Source: Kiritimatiellia bacterium
Lineage (GTDB): Bacteria; Verrucomicrobiota; Kiritimatiellia; B70-G9
Assembly (NCBI GenBank): GCA_012961745.1
Contig: DTYT01000229.1
Location: 1 to 5,749 of the forward strand
Reading direction: 5' to 3'
Length of the DNA stretch: 5,749 nucleotides
The first letter of the stretch is position 1, and the number at the start of each line of letters is the position of its first letter. Below the pieces are notes generated by a model. The model searched no databases. It saw only the letters and a program-made list of their open reading frames with translations, and was not told the DNA's origin. The position numbers were made by a program, and so were the translations under genes. Positions 1 through 5,607 of the stretch are shown piece by piece.

Positions 1-320
1 ACTTGGCCGCTGCGAATCAGCTGCGTCCGGATCCGGTCGGTCAGGTTCTTGGTGTCCACGTACTGGCTGGTGCGGTTTTCCACACCCGCGACCATCATGA
101 TGGGCGGTTCGGTGGACTGCGAAAGGAGAGGACTTTGCAGCAGTTCCGAGACGACACTGTCGGTAATGGCCCGCATGTCGGTGGCATCGAAACTGGCGTC
201 ATAATGCTTTTCTCGGGATAGCGGGACTGTACGGTAGGAGGCCCTCACCGCGGCACAACCGCACAACAGCGCCAAGGTCACGCCCAGCAGCACCATCGCG
301 AGTACAGATCTTGCTTTCAT
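1..320 (-). CDS. lpoB: LpoB-family penicillin-binding protein activator lipoprotein (N-terminal half, cut by the window edge)
   Basis: Reading the minus strand from ATG at 320 gives a 106-residue open N-terminal part that runs off the window. Residues 1-21 are a lipoprotein signal peptide (Lys2, Arg4, then a Leu/Val/Ala-rich core) ending in the lipobox LCGC, with Cys22 as the lipidation site. Ala follows Cys, which in the E. coli sorting rule favours the outer membrane. The mature part has DMRAITDSVVSELLQSP (about 48-64), then VAGVENRTSQYVDTKNLTDR (77-96), followed by an amphipathic helix. This is the pattern of the LpoB family (PF13036), whose E. coli member spans the periplasm and stimulates the bifunctional peptidoglycan synthase PBP1b. 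Family members are about 200 residues, so roughly half is missing here. The start is fixed by AGGAGG at 329-334, 8 bases upstream. The gene is divergent from the PEGA/CsgG-like gene. Whether it activates a PBP in this organism is inferred from the family only. Confidence 0.86.
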   Translation of the reverse strand, partial: MKARSVLAMVLLGVTLALLCGCAAVRASYRTVPLSREKHYDASFDATDMRAITDSVVSELLQSPLLSQSTEPPIMMVAGVENRTSQYVDTKNLTDRIRTQLIRSGQ

Positions 321-328
321 CAACTTGT

Positions 329-334
329 CCTCCT
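329..334 (-). promoter_or_regulatory. Ribosome-binding site of lpoB
   Basis: On the minus strand this is a perfect AGGAGG, 8 bases before the ATG at 320. It supports that start over any in-frame alternative such as Met9. Confidence 0.8.
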
Positions 335-357
335 GTGCTATAAGACGGTCTGACGAT

Positions 358-371
358 CCAACTATAGTTGG
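358..371. promoter_or_regulatory. Perfect 14-bp palindrome, candidate operator between divergent genes
   Basis: CCAACTATAGTTGG is identical to its own reverse complement over all 14 bases. It is flanked on both sides by the tetranucleotide CGAT (354-357 and 372-375) in direct orientation. It lies in the divergent intergenic region, 37 bases from the lpoB start and 58 bases from the other start, and it covers the predicted lpoB -10 element. Such symmetry is typical of a dimeric repressor site. It has no loop and no following T-run, so it is unlikely to be a terminator. No regulator gene lies in the window. Confidence 0.5.
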
Positions 372-390
372 CGATACACTGTGTTGGCAA
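361..390 (-). promoter_or_regulatory. Predicted sigma-70-like promoter of lpoB
   Basis: On the minus strand, TTGCCA (385-390) matches the -35 consensus TTGACA at 5 of 6 positions. TATAGT (361-366) matches the -10 consensus TATAAT at 5 of 6, and the spacer is 18 bases. Transcription would begin near 354, giving a leader of about 34 bases that contains the ribosome-binding site. The -10 element lies inside the 14-bp palindrome at 358-371, so a protein bound there should block this promoter. No equally good promoter was found for the divergent plus-strand gene. The call rests on consensus matching by eye, and non-Proteobacterial promoters can differ. Confidence 0.5.
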
Positions 391-418
391 GCTAAGACAC
401 CGTGACATCCCTTCAACC

Positions 419-424
419 GGGAGG
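419..424 (+). promoter_or_regulatory. Ribosome-binding site that decides the start of the PEGA protein
   Basis: GGGAGG ends 5 bases before ATG 430. The alternative in-frame GTG begins at 424, inside this motif, and therefore cannot be served by it. Confidence 0.65.
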
Positions 425-429
425 TGCAA

Positions 430-1341
430 ATGACTCGAGTGTTCGTCTGCCTGATGATCCTGGCGGCGGCCTGCGGCGCGGCCACGGCTCCCCTGCGTGT
501 GGCTGTACTGGACTTTGAGAATCAGGCCTCCTCCGGAGGTGGGCAGCTCGCCGACCGGGCAGTCTACCTGCTGGTGAAGCATCTCCTGGATCAGGAAAAC
601 ATCAATCTCATAGATCGCCGCGATTTCATGGCTCAGCTCGAACGCCTGCGGCCGACCGACAAAGGATTACCCACGCCTGTGAGGCCCGCATTCCTGCAGG
701 CGGCGCAAGGTCTGCGCGCGGATGTTGTTCTGCGCGGTGTGATCCTGGGTGCTTCCGAGGGCAAACAGGTTGTGAATCAGGGGGGCTACCGCACCGAACT
801 GACCACCCTGGACCTCCGGGTGGCACTCGAGGCTCTGGACGCCACCGACGGCAGCGTTCTGGCCCTGGGCGAAGGCAAGGCCTCCCGCTCCTTCCGGCAG
901 ACACGCGAAACGCAGACCACCCTGAGTGAGAGCGACATTATCGATGTTCTGGATGCCGCCATCGCGCGGGCGGTGCGGGACTTGACCGCGGGAATGAACC
1001 GGCGGGCTGAACGGCGGCGGCAACGAAAAAGGCTCCAGCTCAGCGTGCGTACCTCCGATGACCCGGCCCTGGTGGAAATCGACGGAATTCTGGTGGGAAC
1101 CACGCCACTGGAAAACTTCGAAATCTATGAGGGCGACCACGTTCTCACGGTCGGCAAGCCGGGCTACCAGGATGTGACTAAACGTATCCTCTTTACCAAG
1201 GATACCTCCATTGAGGTTCCGCTGATCCGGGTCGAGCTTACTGCCGACGAACTGAAGGAAGTCTTGGAAAAGATGCGGATGCATATCGTGGTCGGGGAGC
1301 CTGCCCTGGTCATCCATACCGTCGAAGAGCCGGCACCGTAA
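430..1341 (+). CDS. Exported CsgG/TolB-N-like protein with C-terminal PEGA domain
   Basis: The 303-residue product begins with a signal peptide (Arg3, hydrophobic core 4-14). Cys15 after AAA could be a weak lipobox; otherwise cleavage by signal peptidase I near residue 20 is likely. Residues 22-110 (LRVAVLDFENQ, then LLVKHLLDQENINLIDRRDF, then ADVVLRGVI) follow the CsgG/FlgO/TolB-N pattern: a beta strand, a helix, a 'LIDR' strand, then a strand for the 'is this function present' segment. A basic linker (about 189-202, rich in Arg) leads to a PEGA-like domain (about 203-266) with VEIDGILVGTTPLENFEIYE and GKPGYQ, the usual surface beta-sandwich hallmark. The C-terminal tail (about 270-303) is charged. 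I chose ATG 430 because GGGAGG at 419-424 ends 5 bases before it; the in-frame GTG at 424 overlaps that site. The likely location is the periplasm or outer membrane. The specific function is unknown; curli secretion is not implied. Confidence 0.78.
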   Translation: MTRVFVCLMILAAACGAATAPLRVAVLDFENQASSGGGQLADRAVYLLVKHLLDQENINLIDRRDFMAQLERLRPTDKGLPTPVRPAFLQAAQGLRADVVLRGVILGASEGKQVVNQGGYRTELTTLDLRVALEALDATDGSVLALGEGKASRSFRQTRETQTTLSESDIIDVLDAAIARAVRDLTAGMNRRAERRRQRKRLQLSVRTSDDPALVEIDGILVGTTPLENFEIYEGDHVLTVGKPGYQDVTKRILFTKDTSIEVPLIRVELTADELKEVLEKMRMHIVVGEPALVIHTVEEPAP

Positions 1342-1395
1342 GAAATTGCCGGCCCAAAGCGCAGGCTAATCCGGCCGTCCGGCTGGGGTGACCAA

Positions 1396-1929
1396 TTGGC
1401 CGTTCCCGAAACCATCCAGGCCCTCACCGTCCTGCTGGTTTCCACGCTGGCACTCGTGCTATGTGTGGCGGGCATCGGGCTTTCCACCCTCTCCTTGTCG
1501 GGAACCTGGCTGGTGGTTCTGGCAGCGGCTCTGGAGGCCGCTGTCGGAAAGGGTTTCCCCGGCTGGACAACCGTCGCTCTGTTCGCCCTGACCTCCATGG
1601 CCGTGGAAGGCCTGGAAGCGGCCGCCGGGATCCGCGGCGTGGTACGGCGCGGTGGGTCGGCGTGGGCAGGCGCGGGCGCATTGGTTGGCGGTGTCGCCGG
1701 TCTGGCGTTGGCCTCCGCCGCCTTACCGGTGGTCGGCGGCATGATCGGTATGGCGGCGGGTTCCTTCCTGGGTGCTTTCGTGGTGGAGGTGCTCCGTCTA
1801 CGCCGTGGCAGGGCCGCCGCCCGCATCGCCTGGGGCGCAGTGCTGGCGCGTATTCTGATGGTGGTTGTGAAGACCGGGACCTCTTTGGGCATGACGGCAA
1901 TCCTGATCGCTGGTATGATTTTTCGCTGA
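1396..1929 (+). CDS. DUF456-family integral membrane protein (TTG start)
   Basis: The 177-residue product is very hydrophobic, with segments near residues 8-27, 33-52, 57-73, 88-107, 109-130 and 152-175. The layout fits DUF456 (PF04306): an N-terminal AGIGLSTLSLSGTWLVV segment, a central Gly/Ala-rich pair of helices, then GAFVVEVLRLRRGRAAARIA and a terminal helix beginning VVKTGTSLGMTAIL. Family proteins are about 160-180 residues and of unknown function in the inner membrane. The upstream frame has no ATG or GTG, so TTG 1396 is the only plausible start; GGGGTG at 1385-1390 is a modest ribosome-binding site 5 bases before it. The stop lies 6 bases before the next gene, suggesting translational coupling with that gene and asnS. 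The family call is by motif recall and could be refined by a profile search. Confidence 0.7.
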   Translation: MAVPETIQALTVLLVSTLALVLCVAGIGLSTLSLSGTWLVVLAAALEAAVGKGFPGWTTVALFALTSMAVEGLEAAAGIRGVVRRGGSAWAGAGALVGGVAGLALASAALPVVGGMIGMAAGSFLGAFVVEVLRLRRGRAAARIAWGAVLARILMVVVKTGTSLGMTAILIAGMIFR

Positions 1930-1935
1930 CGAATC

Positions 1936-2445
1936 ATGAAGGATCTGGTCCAGGATGTGATGAATACTTTGTTCATCCTGCTGGGGCGACCGCAGTCCAT
2001 GCTGGAATTTCATTTTACCCTCTGGCTGGGGGTCTTCGTCCTGGTTCTGGTGCTTTCGAAAACCGCCGAGGCTGCCGGGGCATTGAGAGCTCGGACAGGC
2101 TGGGGACTTTTGGTGGTGGTGGCCAGCGGGATGGCCACAGTCCTCTTCTGGAGCGGCACGCGCACAATGTTGATTCCGCGTCTCCGGGCAGATTTGATCC
2201 CCTACGCGCTGCCGGGGGCCATGCTGCTACTGGCGGTGGTCGTGCTCGCGATTACGCAGACCGCCCTCCGCTGTACCCTGGTGGCGGCGGTCATGGGCTG
2301 GGCGGTCTCGCTGGCGGCCGTCGCCGCGGGCATACTGCTGGCAGGGGCGGGTTTCGATCTCTGGAGCAGTCTGAAACAGGATGCCCGGGCCGCCGGAATT
2401 CACCGGCAGACTATCGAGGAGTTCAGCGACTTGCTGGGACCGTAG
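1936..2445 (+). CDS. Unrecognised four-helix membrane protein
   Basis: I do not recognise a family for this 169-residue product. An amphipathic N-terminus (MKDLVQDVMNTLFILLG) precedes four predicted membrane helices at about 26-42, 55-72, 88-108 and 114-138. The protein ends in a roughly 30-residue soluble tail (about 140-169) that finishes QTIEEFSDLLGP. Arg and Lys in the loops at about 42-54 and 76-85 may orient the helices. ATG 1936 lies 6 bases after the upstream stop, with no clear Shine-Dalgarno sequence, so it probably depends on translation of the DUF456-type gene. The asnS start follows its stop by 12 bases. The third-position GC bias matches its neighbours and supports real coding. 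It is probably a lineage-specific envelope protein; its link to asnS may only be operon sharing. Confidence 0.72.
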   Translation: MKDLVQDVMNTLFILLGRPQSMLEFHFTLWLGVFVLVLVLSKTAEAAGALRARTGWGLLVVVASGMATVLFWSGTRTMLIPRLRADLIPYALPGAMLLLAVVVLAITQTALRCTLVAAVMGWAVSLAAVAAGILLAGAGFDLWSSLKQDARAAGIHRQTIEEFSDLLGP

Positions 2446-2451
2446 CGGCCC

Positions 2452-2456
2452 GGAGG
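2452..2456 (+). promoter_or_regulatory. Ribosome-binding site near asnS, unusually close to the start
   Basis: GGAGG ends only 1 base before ATG 2458, closer than the normal 5-9 bases. The next in-frame ATG, at 2476, is 19 bases away, which is too far. CTG at 2461 would be 4 bases away. The true start is therefore uncertain by a few codons. Confidence 0.5.
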
Positions 2457-2457
2457 A

Positions 2458-4017
2458 ATGCTGACGAACTTTCTCATGACGGACGCAGGCGGCGGAAGGG
2501 GCGTTCCGGGCGCGGATCGGTGTGCCCCAATCACCATCGATCAGTTGGCCCGGCATGTAAACATGTCGGTCGAGCTGCGGGGATGGGTCTACGGACGGAG
2601 GTCAGGAGGTGGAATCGTCTTCTTGCTCCTGCGGGATGGGGCCGGCATATGCCAGTGTGTCAGCGAGGCCGCCGATGACGATCTTTTCGAGACCGCGCGG
2701 CATGTTCCGCAAGAATCCTCGGTGATCGTACAAGGCACTGTGAGGCGGGACCCGCGCGCCCCCGGAGGATACGAACTCCGCCTGAGCCGGCTGGTGGTGA
2801 TCCATGCCGCCGAGGAATATCCCATTGCGCGCAAACGGCACGGTATTGACTTCCTGTTGCGGCATCGTCATCTCTGGCTGCGCAGCCCGCGCCAAAGCAT
2901 CCTGATGCGCATCCGGCACACACTGGTGGCGGCCGTCCGGGATTTCTTCAACCGCCGGGGGTTCATCCTGGTAGACACCCCCATCCTCTCCCCCGGTGCC
3001 GCGGAGGGCTCCGCCACCCTTTTCCGAGTCGATTACTTCGGAGAGGAGGTCTATCTGGCCCAGACCGGGCAACTGTACCTGGAGGCGGCCTGCATGGCGC
3101 TGGGGAAGGTCTACTGCTTCGGTCCCACTTTCCGGGCGGAGAAGTCCAAGACCCGGAGGCACCTCACCGAGTTCTGGATGGTGGAACCGGAGTTGGCTTT
3201 CGCCGACCTCGAGCAGGTCATGGCACTGGCCGAGGAACTGGTGAAACATCTCGTGGATCGCGTACTTGACCGGCATGCCGCCGACCTGGAGTTCCTGGGC
3301 CGCAAGCCCGAGACACTGAGTAGCGTACAAGGTCCGTTCGCCCGCATATCGTACACCGAGGCCGTGGATATTCTTCACAGTGGCCGACTCGCCGCGGAAA
3401 CCGAACAGTTCCTCGCCGCTAGGCGCGCCCAGCTTGCCGACCGTATTCGCCAGCTCGACGAGATAGAGGCCCGGATCAAGGGAATGCAAGCGGGCCGACG
3501 CCGGGACGCGCTTGTCGCCGAGGCGATCGGTCTGCGCGCGGAGATCCGTCGGCTTGAAGAGGAAGTGCGCAACCTGCCGGTTCATCTCCAGCAAGCCCGT
3601 CGCTTCGCCTGGGGCGAGGATCTTGGCGGCGACGAGGAAACCTTGCTTTCACGACATTTCGACCGGCCGGTATTCATCACCCATTACCCGCGCAAATGCC
3701 GGGCCTTCTATATGAAGGCCGATCCCGGCGATCCCCGTCTGGTTCTCAATTTCGACCTGCTTGCTCCGGAAGGGTACGGCGAAATCGTGGGGGGCAGCCA
3801 GCGGGAGGACGACCTTTCGCGGCTGGTAGAGCGGATGCAGGAAGAAAAGATGAATCTTGCTCCCTACCAGTGGTATCTTGACCTCCGGCGGTACGGAAGT
3901 GTCACCCATGGGGGGTTCGGTCTGGGCATAGAGCGTTTCTTGAGCTGGCTATGCGGTCTCGATCACGTGCGTGAAGCCATAGCCTTTCCGCGGATGCTGG
4001 GGCGGATCAACCCGTGA
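2458..4017 (+). CDS. asnS: Asparaginyl-tRNA synthetase (AsnRS) with coiled-coil insertion
   Basis: This enzyme charges tRNA-Asn with asparagine using ATP in the cytoplasm. Residues about 25-118 form the OB-fold anticodon-binding domain (VELRGWVYGRRSGGGIVFLL). The class II core follows: motif 1 near 163-180 (FFNRRGFILVDTPILSPG), TGQLYLEAA (203-211), and motif 2 near 222-245 (GPTFRAEKS with Arg226 and Glu228, then TEFWMVEPEL). DLLAPEGYGEIVGGSQRE occupies 433-450, and motif 3 is GFGLGIERF (487-494, with Arg493). EGYGEIVGGSQRE and YGSVTHGGFGLG separate it from AspRS and LysRS. At 519 residues it is longer than the usual 430-470: about 20 extra residues lie at the N-terminus, and a charged, heptad-like insertion of about 70 residues (about 310-380) lies between ISYTEAVDIL and FAWGEDLGGDEE. 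ATG 2458 gives the longest form; ATG 2476 is possible. It is the last gene of a tight three-gene run. Confidence 0.95.
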   Translation: MLTNFLMTDAGGGRGVPGADRCAPITIDQLARHVNMSVELRGWVYGRRSGGGIVFLLLRDGAGICQCVSEAADDDLFETARHVPQESSVIVQGTVRRDPRAPGGYELRLSRLVVIHAAEEYPIARKRHGIDFLLRHRHLWLRSPRQSILMRIRHTLVAAVRDFFNRRGFILVDTPILSPGAAEGSATLFRVDYFGEEVYLAQTGQLYLEAACMALGKVYCFGPTFRAEKSKTRRHLTEFWMVEPELAFADLEQVMALAEELVKHLVDRVLDRHAADLEFLGRKPETLSSVQGPFARISYTEAVDILHSGRLAAETEQFLAARRAQLADRIRQLDEIEARIKGMQAGRRRDALVAEAIGLRAEIRRLEEEVRNLPVHLQQARRFAWGEDLGGDEETLLSRHFDRPVFITHYPRKCRAFYMKADPGDPRLVLNFDLLAPEGYGEIVGGSQREDDLSRLVERMQEEKMNLAPYQWYLDLRRYGSVTHGGFGLGIERFLSWLCGLDHVREAIAFPRMLGRINP

Positions 4018-4107
4018 GGTACGGCTCGGGAAAAGGTAGCGAAAAACCAGCGGCGGGGTGTCCCACTGCTCGCAATCCGAGAAGGGATATGCAATTGAAA
4101 GCCCAAC

Positions 4108-4112
4108 GGAGG
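4108..4112 (+). promoter_or_regulatory. Ribosome-binding site fixing the LOG-family gene start
   Basis: GGAGG ends 7 bases before ATG 4120. The in-frame GTG at 4114 lies only 1 base after the motif and is less likely. Confidence 0.7.
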
Positions 4113-4119
4113 TGTGCCC

Positions 4120-4644
4120 ATGAACAAACGGGAGCTGTTGGCCGGCAGGTTGCGGATCGGGGTCATCGGTCCGCATCATTGCAGCCGCGAGGAATATGAG
4201 CTCGGTTTGCAGGTAGGTGAGAACATCGCCCGTACCGGCGCGATCCTGATCTGTGGGGGGCTGGGCGGTATGATGGAGGCAGCCGCCGAAGGCGCCAAGC
4301 ACGCCGGCGGACTGACTGTGGGCATCCTGCCCACCGACCGTTTCGCGGACGCCAACCCCCACATTGATATTGCCCTGCCCACGGCGCTGGGGCCCTTCCG
4401 CAACATGCTGGTGGTTCAGGCGTCCCATGCGGTAATCGCCGTTCGTGGCGGTTACGGTACACTGACCGAACTGGCGTTCGCGCTCCGGCTGGGAGTCCCG
4501 GCGGTCGGGCTCGCTACCTGGCGGCTGATGCGTGATGATGTCGAGGACCAGTCAATACACCGAGCGACCGACCCTGACGAGGCCGTTCAGTTGGCCTTGG
4601 ATCTCGCCCGTCACCGCCGGGCTCAGGCCCCGGCCAGTGAATAG
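4120..4644 (+). CDS. TIGR00725/LOG-like SLOG-superfamily Rossmann-fold protein
   Basis: The 174-residue product has the signatures of the small 'lysine decarboxylase-like' or SLOG group. A first beta strand reads RIGVIGPHHC (12-21). A glycine-rich nucleotide-binding loop (CGGLGGMMEAAAEGA, 46-59) is followed by GGLTVGILP (63-71) and ANPHIDIALPTALG (78-91). RNMLVVQASHAVIAVRGGYG (94-113) then leads into the hallmark GGxGTxxE (GGYGTLTE, 110-117). Related LOG proteins release cytokinin-type ribotides, but the TIGR00725 branch has no settled function, and activity here is not proven by sequence. Length agrees with the family (about 160-175). The start at ATG 4120 is set by GGAGG at 4108-4112. It follows asnS after a 102-base gap without an obvious terminator, so it might be co-transcribed. 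It converges with the ACT gene. No anomaly was seen. Confidence 0.82.
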   Translation: MNKRELLAGRLRIGVIGPHHCSREEYELGLQVGENIARTGAILICGGLGGMMEAAAEGAKHAGGLTVGILPTDRFADANPHIDIALPTALGPFRNMLVVQASHAVIAVRGGYGTLTELAFALRLGVPAVGLATWRLMRDDVEDQSIHRATDPDEAVQLALDLARHRRAQAPASE

Positions 4645-4705
4645 GCGCAGCCGGTTTCAACGTATCCCGGTTGCCAGCCGCCCCCGCGCCCGACAACCCG
4701 GAGGC

Positions 4706-5116
4706 TCATTCGAGTTCCGCCGCCGCGGCCAAGGCAGCGGCCTTTTCGACTTGATCCACGCCGAAGACTACCAATCCCTCGGCGACGTCCGGCGAACCAG
4801 CGCAGTACACATACTCAATGTTTATGCCGTTGTCGAACCACAGCCGGCTGACCGTCGCCAGTGCGCCGGCACGATTGGGCAGTATCACCAGCACGACGTC
4901 CTTCTCGAAGAACACGTACGCGGCCTGGTTCAAAAGGCGGCGGGCCAGCTCGTGATTGTCAACCACCATGCGCACATAGCCATGGTCAATACCTCCGGTC
5001 AGGGTCAGCGCGAATATGTTGACCCCACGTTCCCCCAGCAAAGACGTCAATCCCGCCAGAGTACCCGGCTCATTCACCAGAAAAACCGAGAATTGCTTGC
5101 GGACTTCGGTTTTCAG
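4706..5116 (-). CDS. Tandem ACT-domain amino-acid-binding protein (CTG start)
   Basis: The 136-residue product contains two ACT domains: residues about 8-55 (FSVFLVNEPGTLAGL, then GVNIFALTL and HGYVRMVVD) and about 74-122 (VVLVILPNRAGALATV, NGINIEYVYC, EGLVVFGVD). ACT pairs bind amino acids and regulate metabolic enzymes, and stand-alone versions of about 130-145 residues are common. An open frame extends back to an ATG at 5245, but that part overlaps the upstream aminotransferase in another frame and lacks family similarity. Between the upstream stop and ACT1 there is no in-frame ATG, GTG or TTG. CTG at 5114-5116 lies 7 bases after a perfect AAGGAGG (5124-5130), which makes it the likely start. 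The upstream stop is 55 bases away, so the two genes probably form one transcript. The ligand is unknown; lysine or another amino acid of the neighbour's pathway would be a guess. Confidence 0.82.
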   Translation of the reverse strand: MKTEVRKQFSVFLVNEPGTLAGLTSLLGERGVNIFALTLTGGIDHGYVRMVVDNHELARRLLNQAAYVFFEKDVVLVILPNRAGALATVSRLWFDNGINIEYVYCAGSPDVAEGLVVFGVDQVEKAAALAAAAELE

Positions 5117-5123
5117 CTTCCGC

Positions 5124-5130
5124 CCTCCTT
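5124..5130 (-). promoter_or_regulatory. Strong ribosome-binding site for the ACT gene
   Basis: AAGGAGG on the minus strand is a perfect Shine-Dalgarno match. It sits 7 bases before CTG 5116, the normal spacing, in a stretch that offers no ATG, GTG or TTG in the ACT frame. Confidence 0.7.
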
Positions 5131-5171
5131 CCGCGCCAGAGGATAGACGCCCCCTCCGGTTCTGGCAAGAT

Positions 5172-5600
5172 TCAGAAGCGCAGCTGTGCCGCTCGAAGAC
5201 GGTTGACCAGCTCTTCCAGAATGCGGTCCTCATCCCCTTCGTCACGGGCTTCGAACGTGGCCGAGAATCTCAGGTAAGCCCCCGCGTCATCCCAAGGCAC
5301 ACTGGAAACCGACCACCGCCGGATAAGGAATTGCGAAGCCTCCTCGGCCGTATCGAACGTGACCCGGCCGGCCCCGCCAGGCGCGCGGACATAGACATAG
5401 AACGTTCCCGCCGGCATCCGGGCCTCAAAGCCCGCCTGCCGAAGTGCACCGACGAGTTTGTGAAGCCGGCGTTCGTAATGAAGCCGGATCTGCTCGGCCA
5501 ACCCGCGGTGCGCAATGGCGGCGCAGGCCGCATGCTGGATCGCCTTGAACTGTCCCGAGTCACAGTTGTCCTTCACGTCGGCGAATGCCCGCACGAGCAC
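5172..5600 (-). CDS. Class I/II PLP aminotransferase, C-terminal part (N-terminus missing, frame broken)
   Basis: The 142 codons read as the C-terminal third of a fold-type I aminotransferase resembling LL-diaminopimelate aminotransferase and related DapL-like enzymes. Residues 9-28 (VKDNCDSGQF...IQHAACAAI) match the segment that follows the PLP-lysine region. RMPAGTFYVYVRAP (61-74) is the 'P.GTFY' motif, and VPWDDAGAYLRFSATF (101-116) carries the conserved substrate-carboxylate Arg at 111. The C-terminal helix is EDRILEELVNRLRAAQLRF. The GTG at 5600 is not a natural start: full enzymes have about 230-260 further residues upstream, including the Schiff-base lysine. The frame stays open upstream only to a stop near 5680, with no family match. 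A one-base indel at the GGG run (5608-5610) would join it to a coding-looking frame. It may form a functional pair with the downstream ACT protein. The enzyme subclass is not certain. Confidence 0.7.
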   Translation of the reverse strand: MLVRAFADVKDNCDSGQFKAIQHAACAAIAHRGLAEQIRLHYERRLHKLVGALRQAGFEARMPAGTFYVYVRAPGGAGRVTFDTAEEASQFLIRRWSVSSVPWDDAGAYLRFSATFEARDEGDEDRILEELVNRLRAAQLRF

Positions 5601-5607
5601 CTCCGCG

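Noticed and set aside
3..221. A 72-codon plus-strand open frame at the left edge
   Set aside because: It is antisense to the LpoB lipoprotein, whose signal peptide, lipobox and ribosome-binding site are all convincing.
667..1317. A 216-codon minus-strand open frame
   Set aside because: It is antisense to the PEGA gene and its composition and lack of motifs mark it as a shadow.
1348..1376. GCCGG/CCGGC inverted repeat after the PEGA gene
   Set aside because: The 5-bp arms in very GC-rich sequence, with no T-run, are expected by chance.
1164..2000. A 278-codon minus-strand open frame
   Set aside because: It is rich in Arg, Thr, Ser and Pro, is antisense to the PEGA and DUF456-type genes, and shows no family features.
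1461..2678. A 405-codon plus-strand open frame overlapping three genes
   Set aside because: The translation is Gly/Arg-rich without any domain, and it crosses three genes that have clear membrane or synthetase signatures. It is a shadow caused by high GC.
2602..3594. A 330-codon minus-strand open frame opposite asnS
   Set aside because: It lies entirely antisense to conserved AsnRS motifs and contains no recognisable domain.
4018..4119. Search for a promoter or terminator between asnS and the LOG-family gene
   Set aside because: No -35/-10 pair with normal spacing and no stable hairpin with a T-run was found; only the ribosome-binding site is supported.
4666..4701. Possible hairpin between the convergent LOG and ACT genes (GGTTG 4669-4673 with CAACC 4694-4698)
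   Set aside because: It has only 5 pairs plus 2 beyond a mismatch, a 20-base loop and no T-run. It is too weak to call a terminator.
4532..5146. A 204-codon plus-strand open frame
   Set aside because: It overlaps the end of the LOG-family gene and is antisense to the tandem ACT gene, which has clear domain matches.
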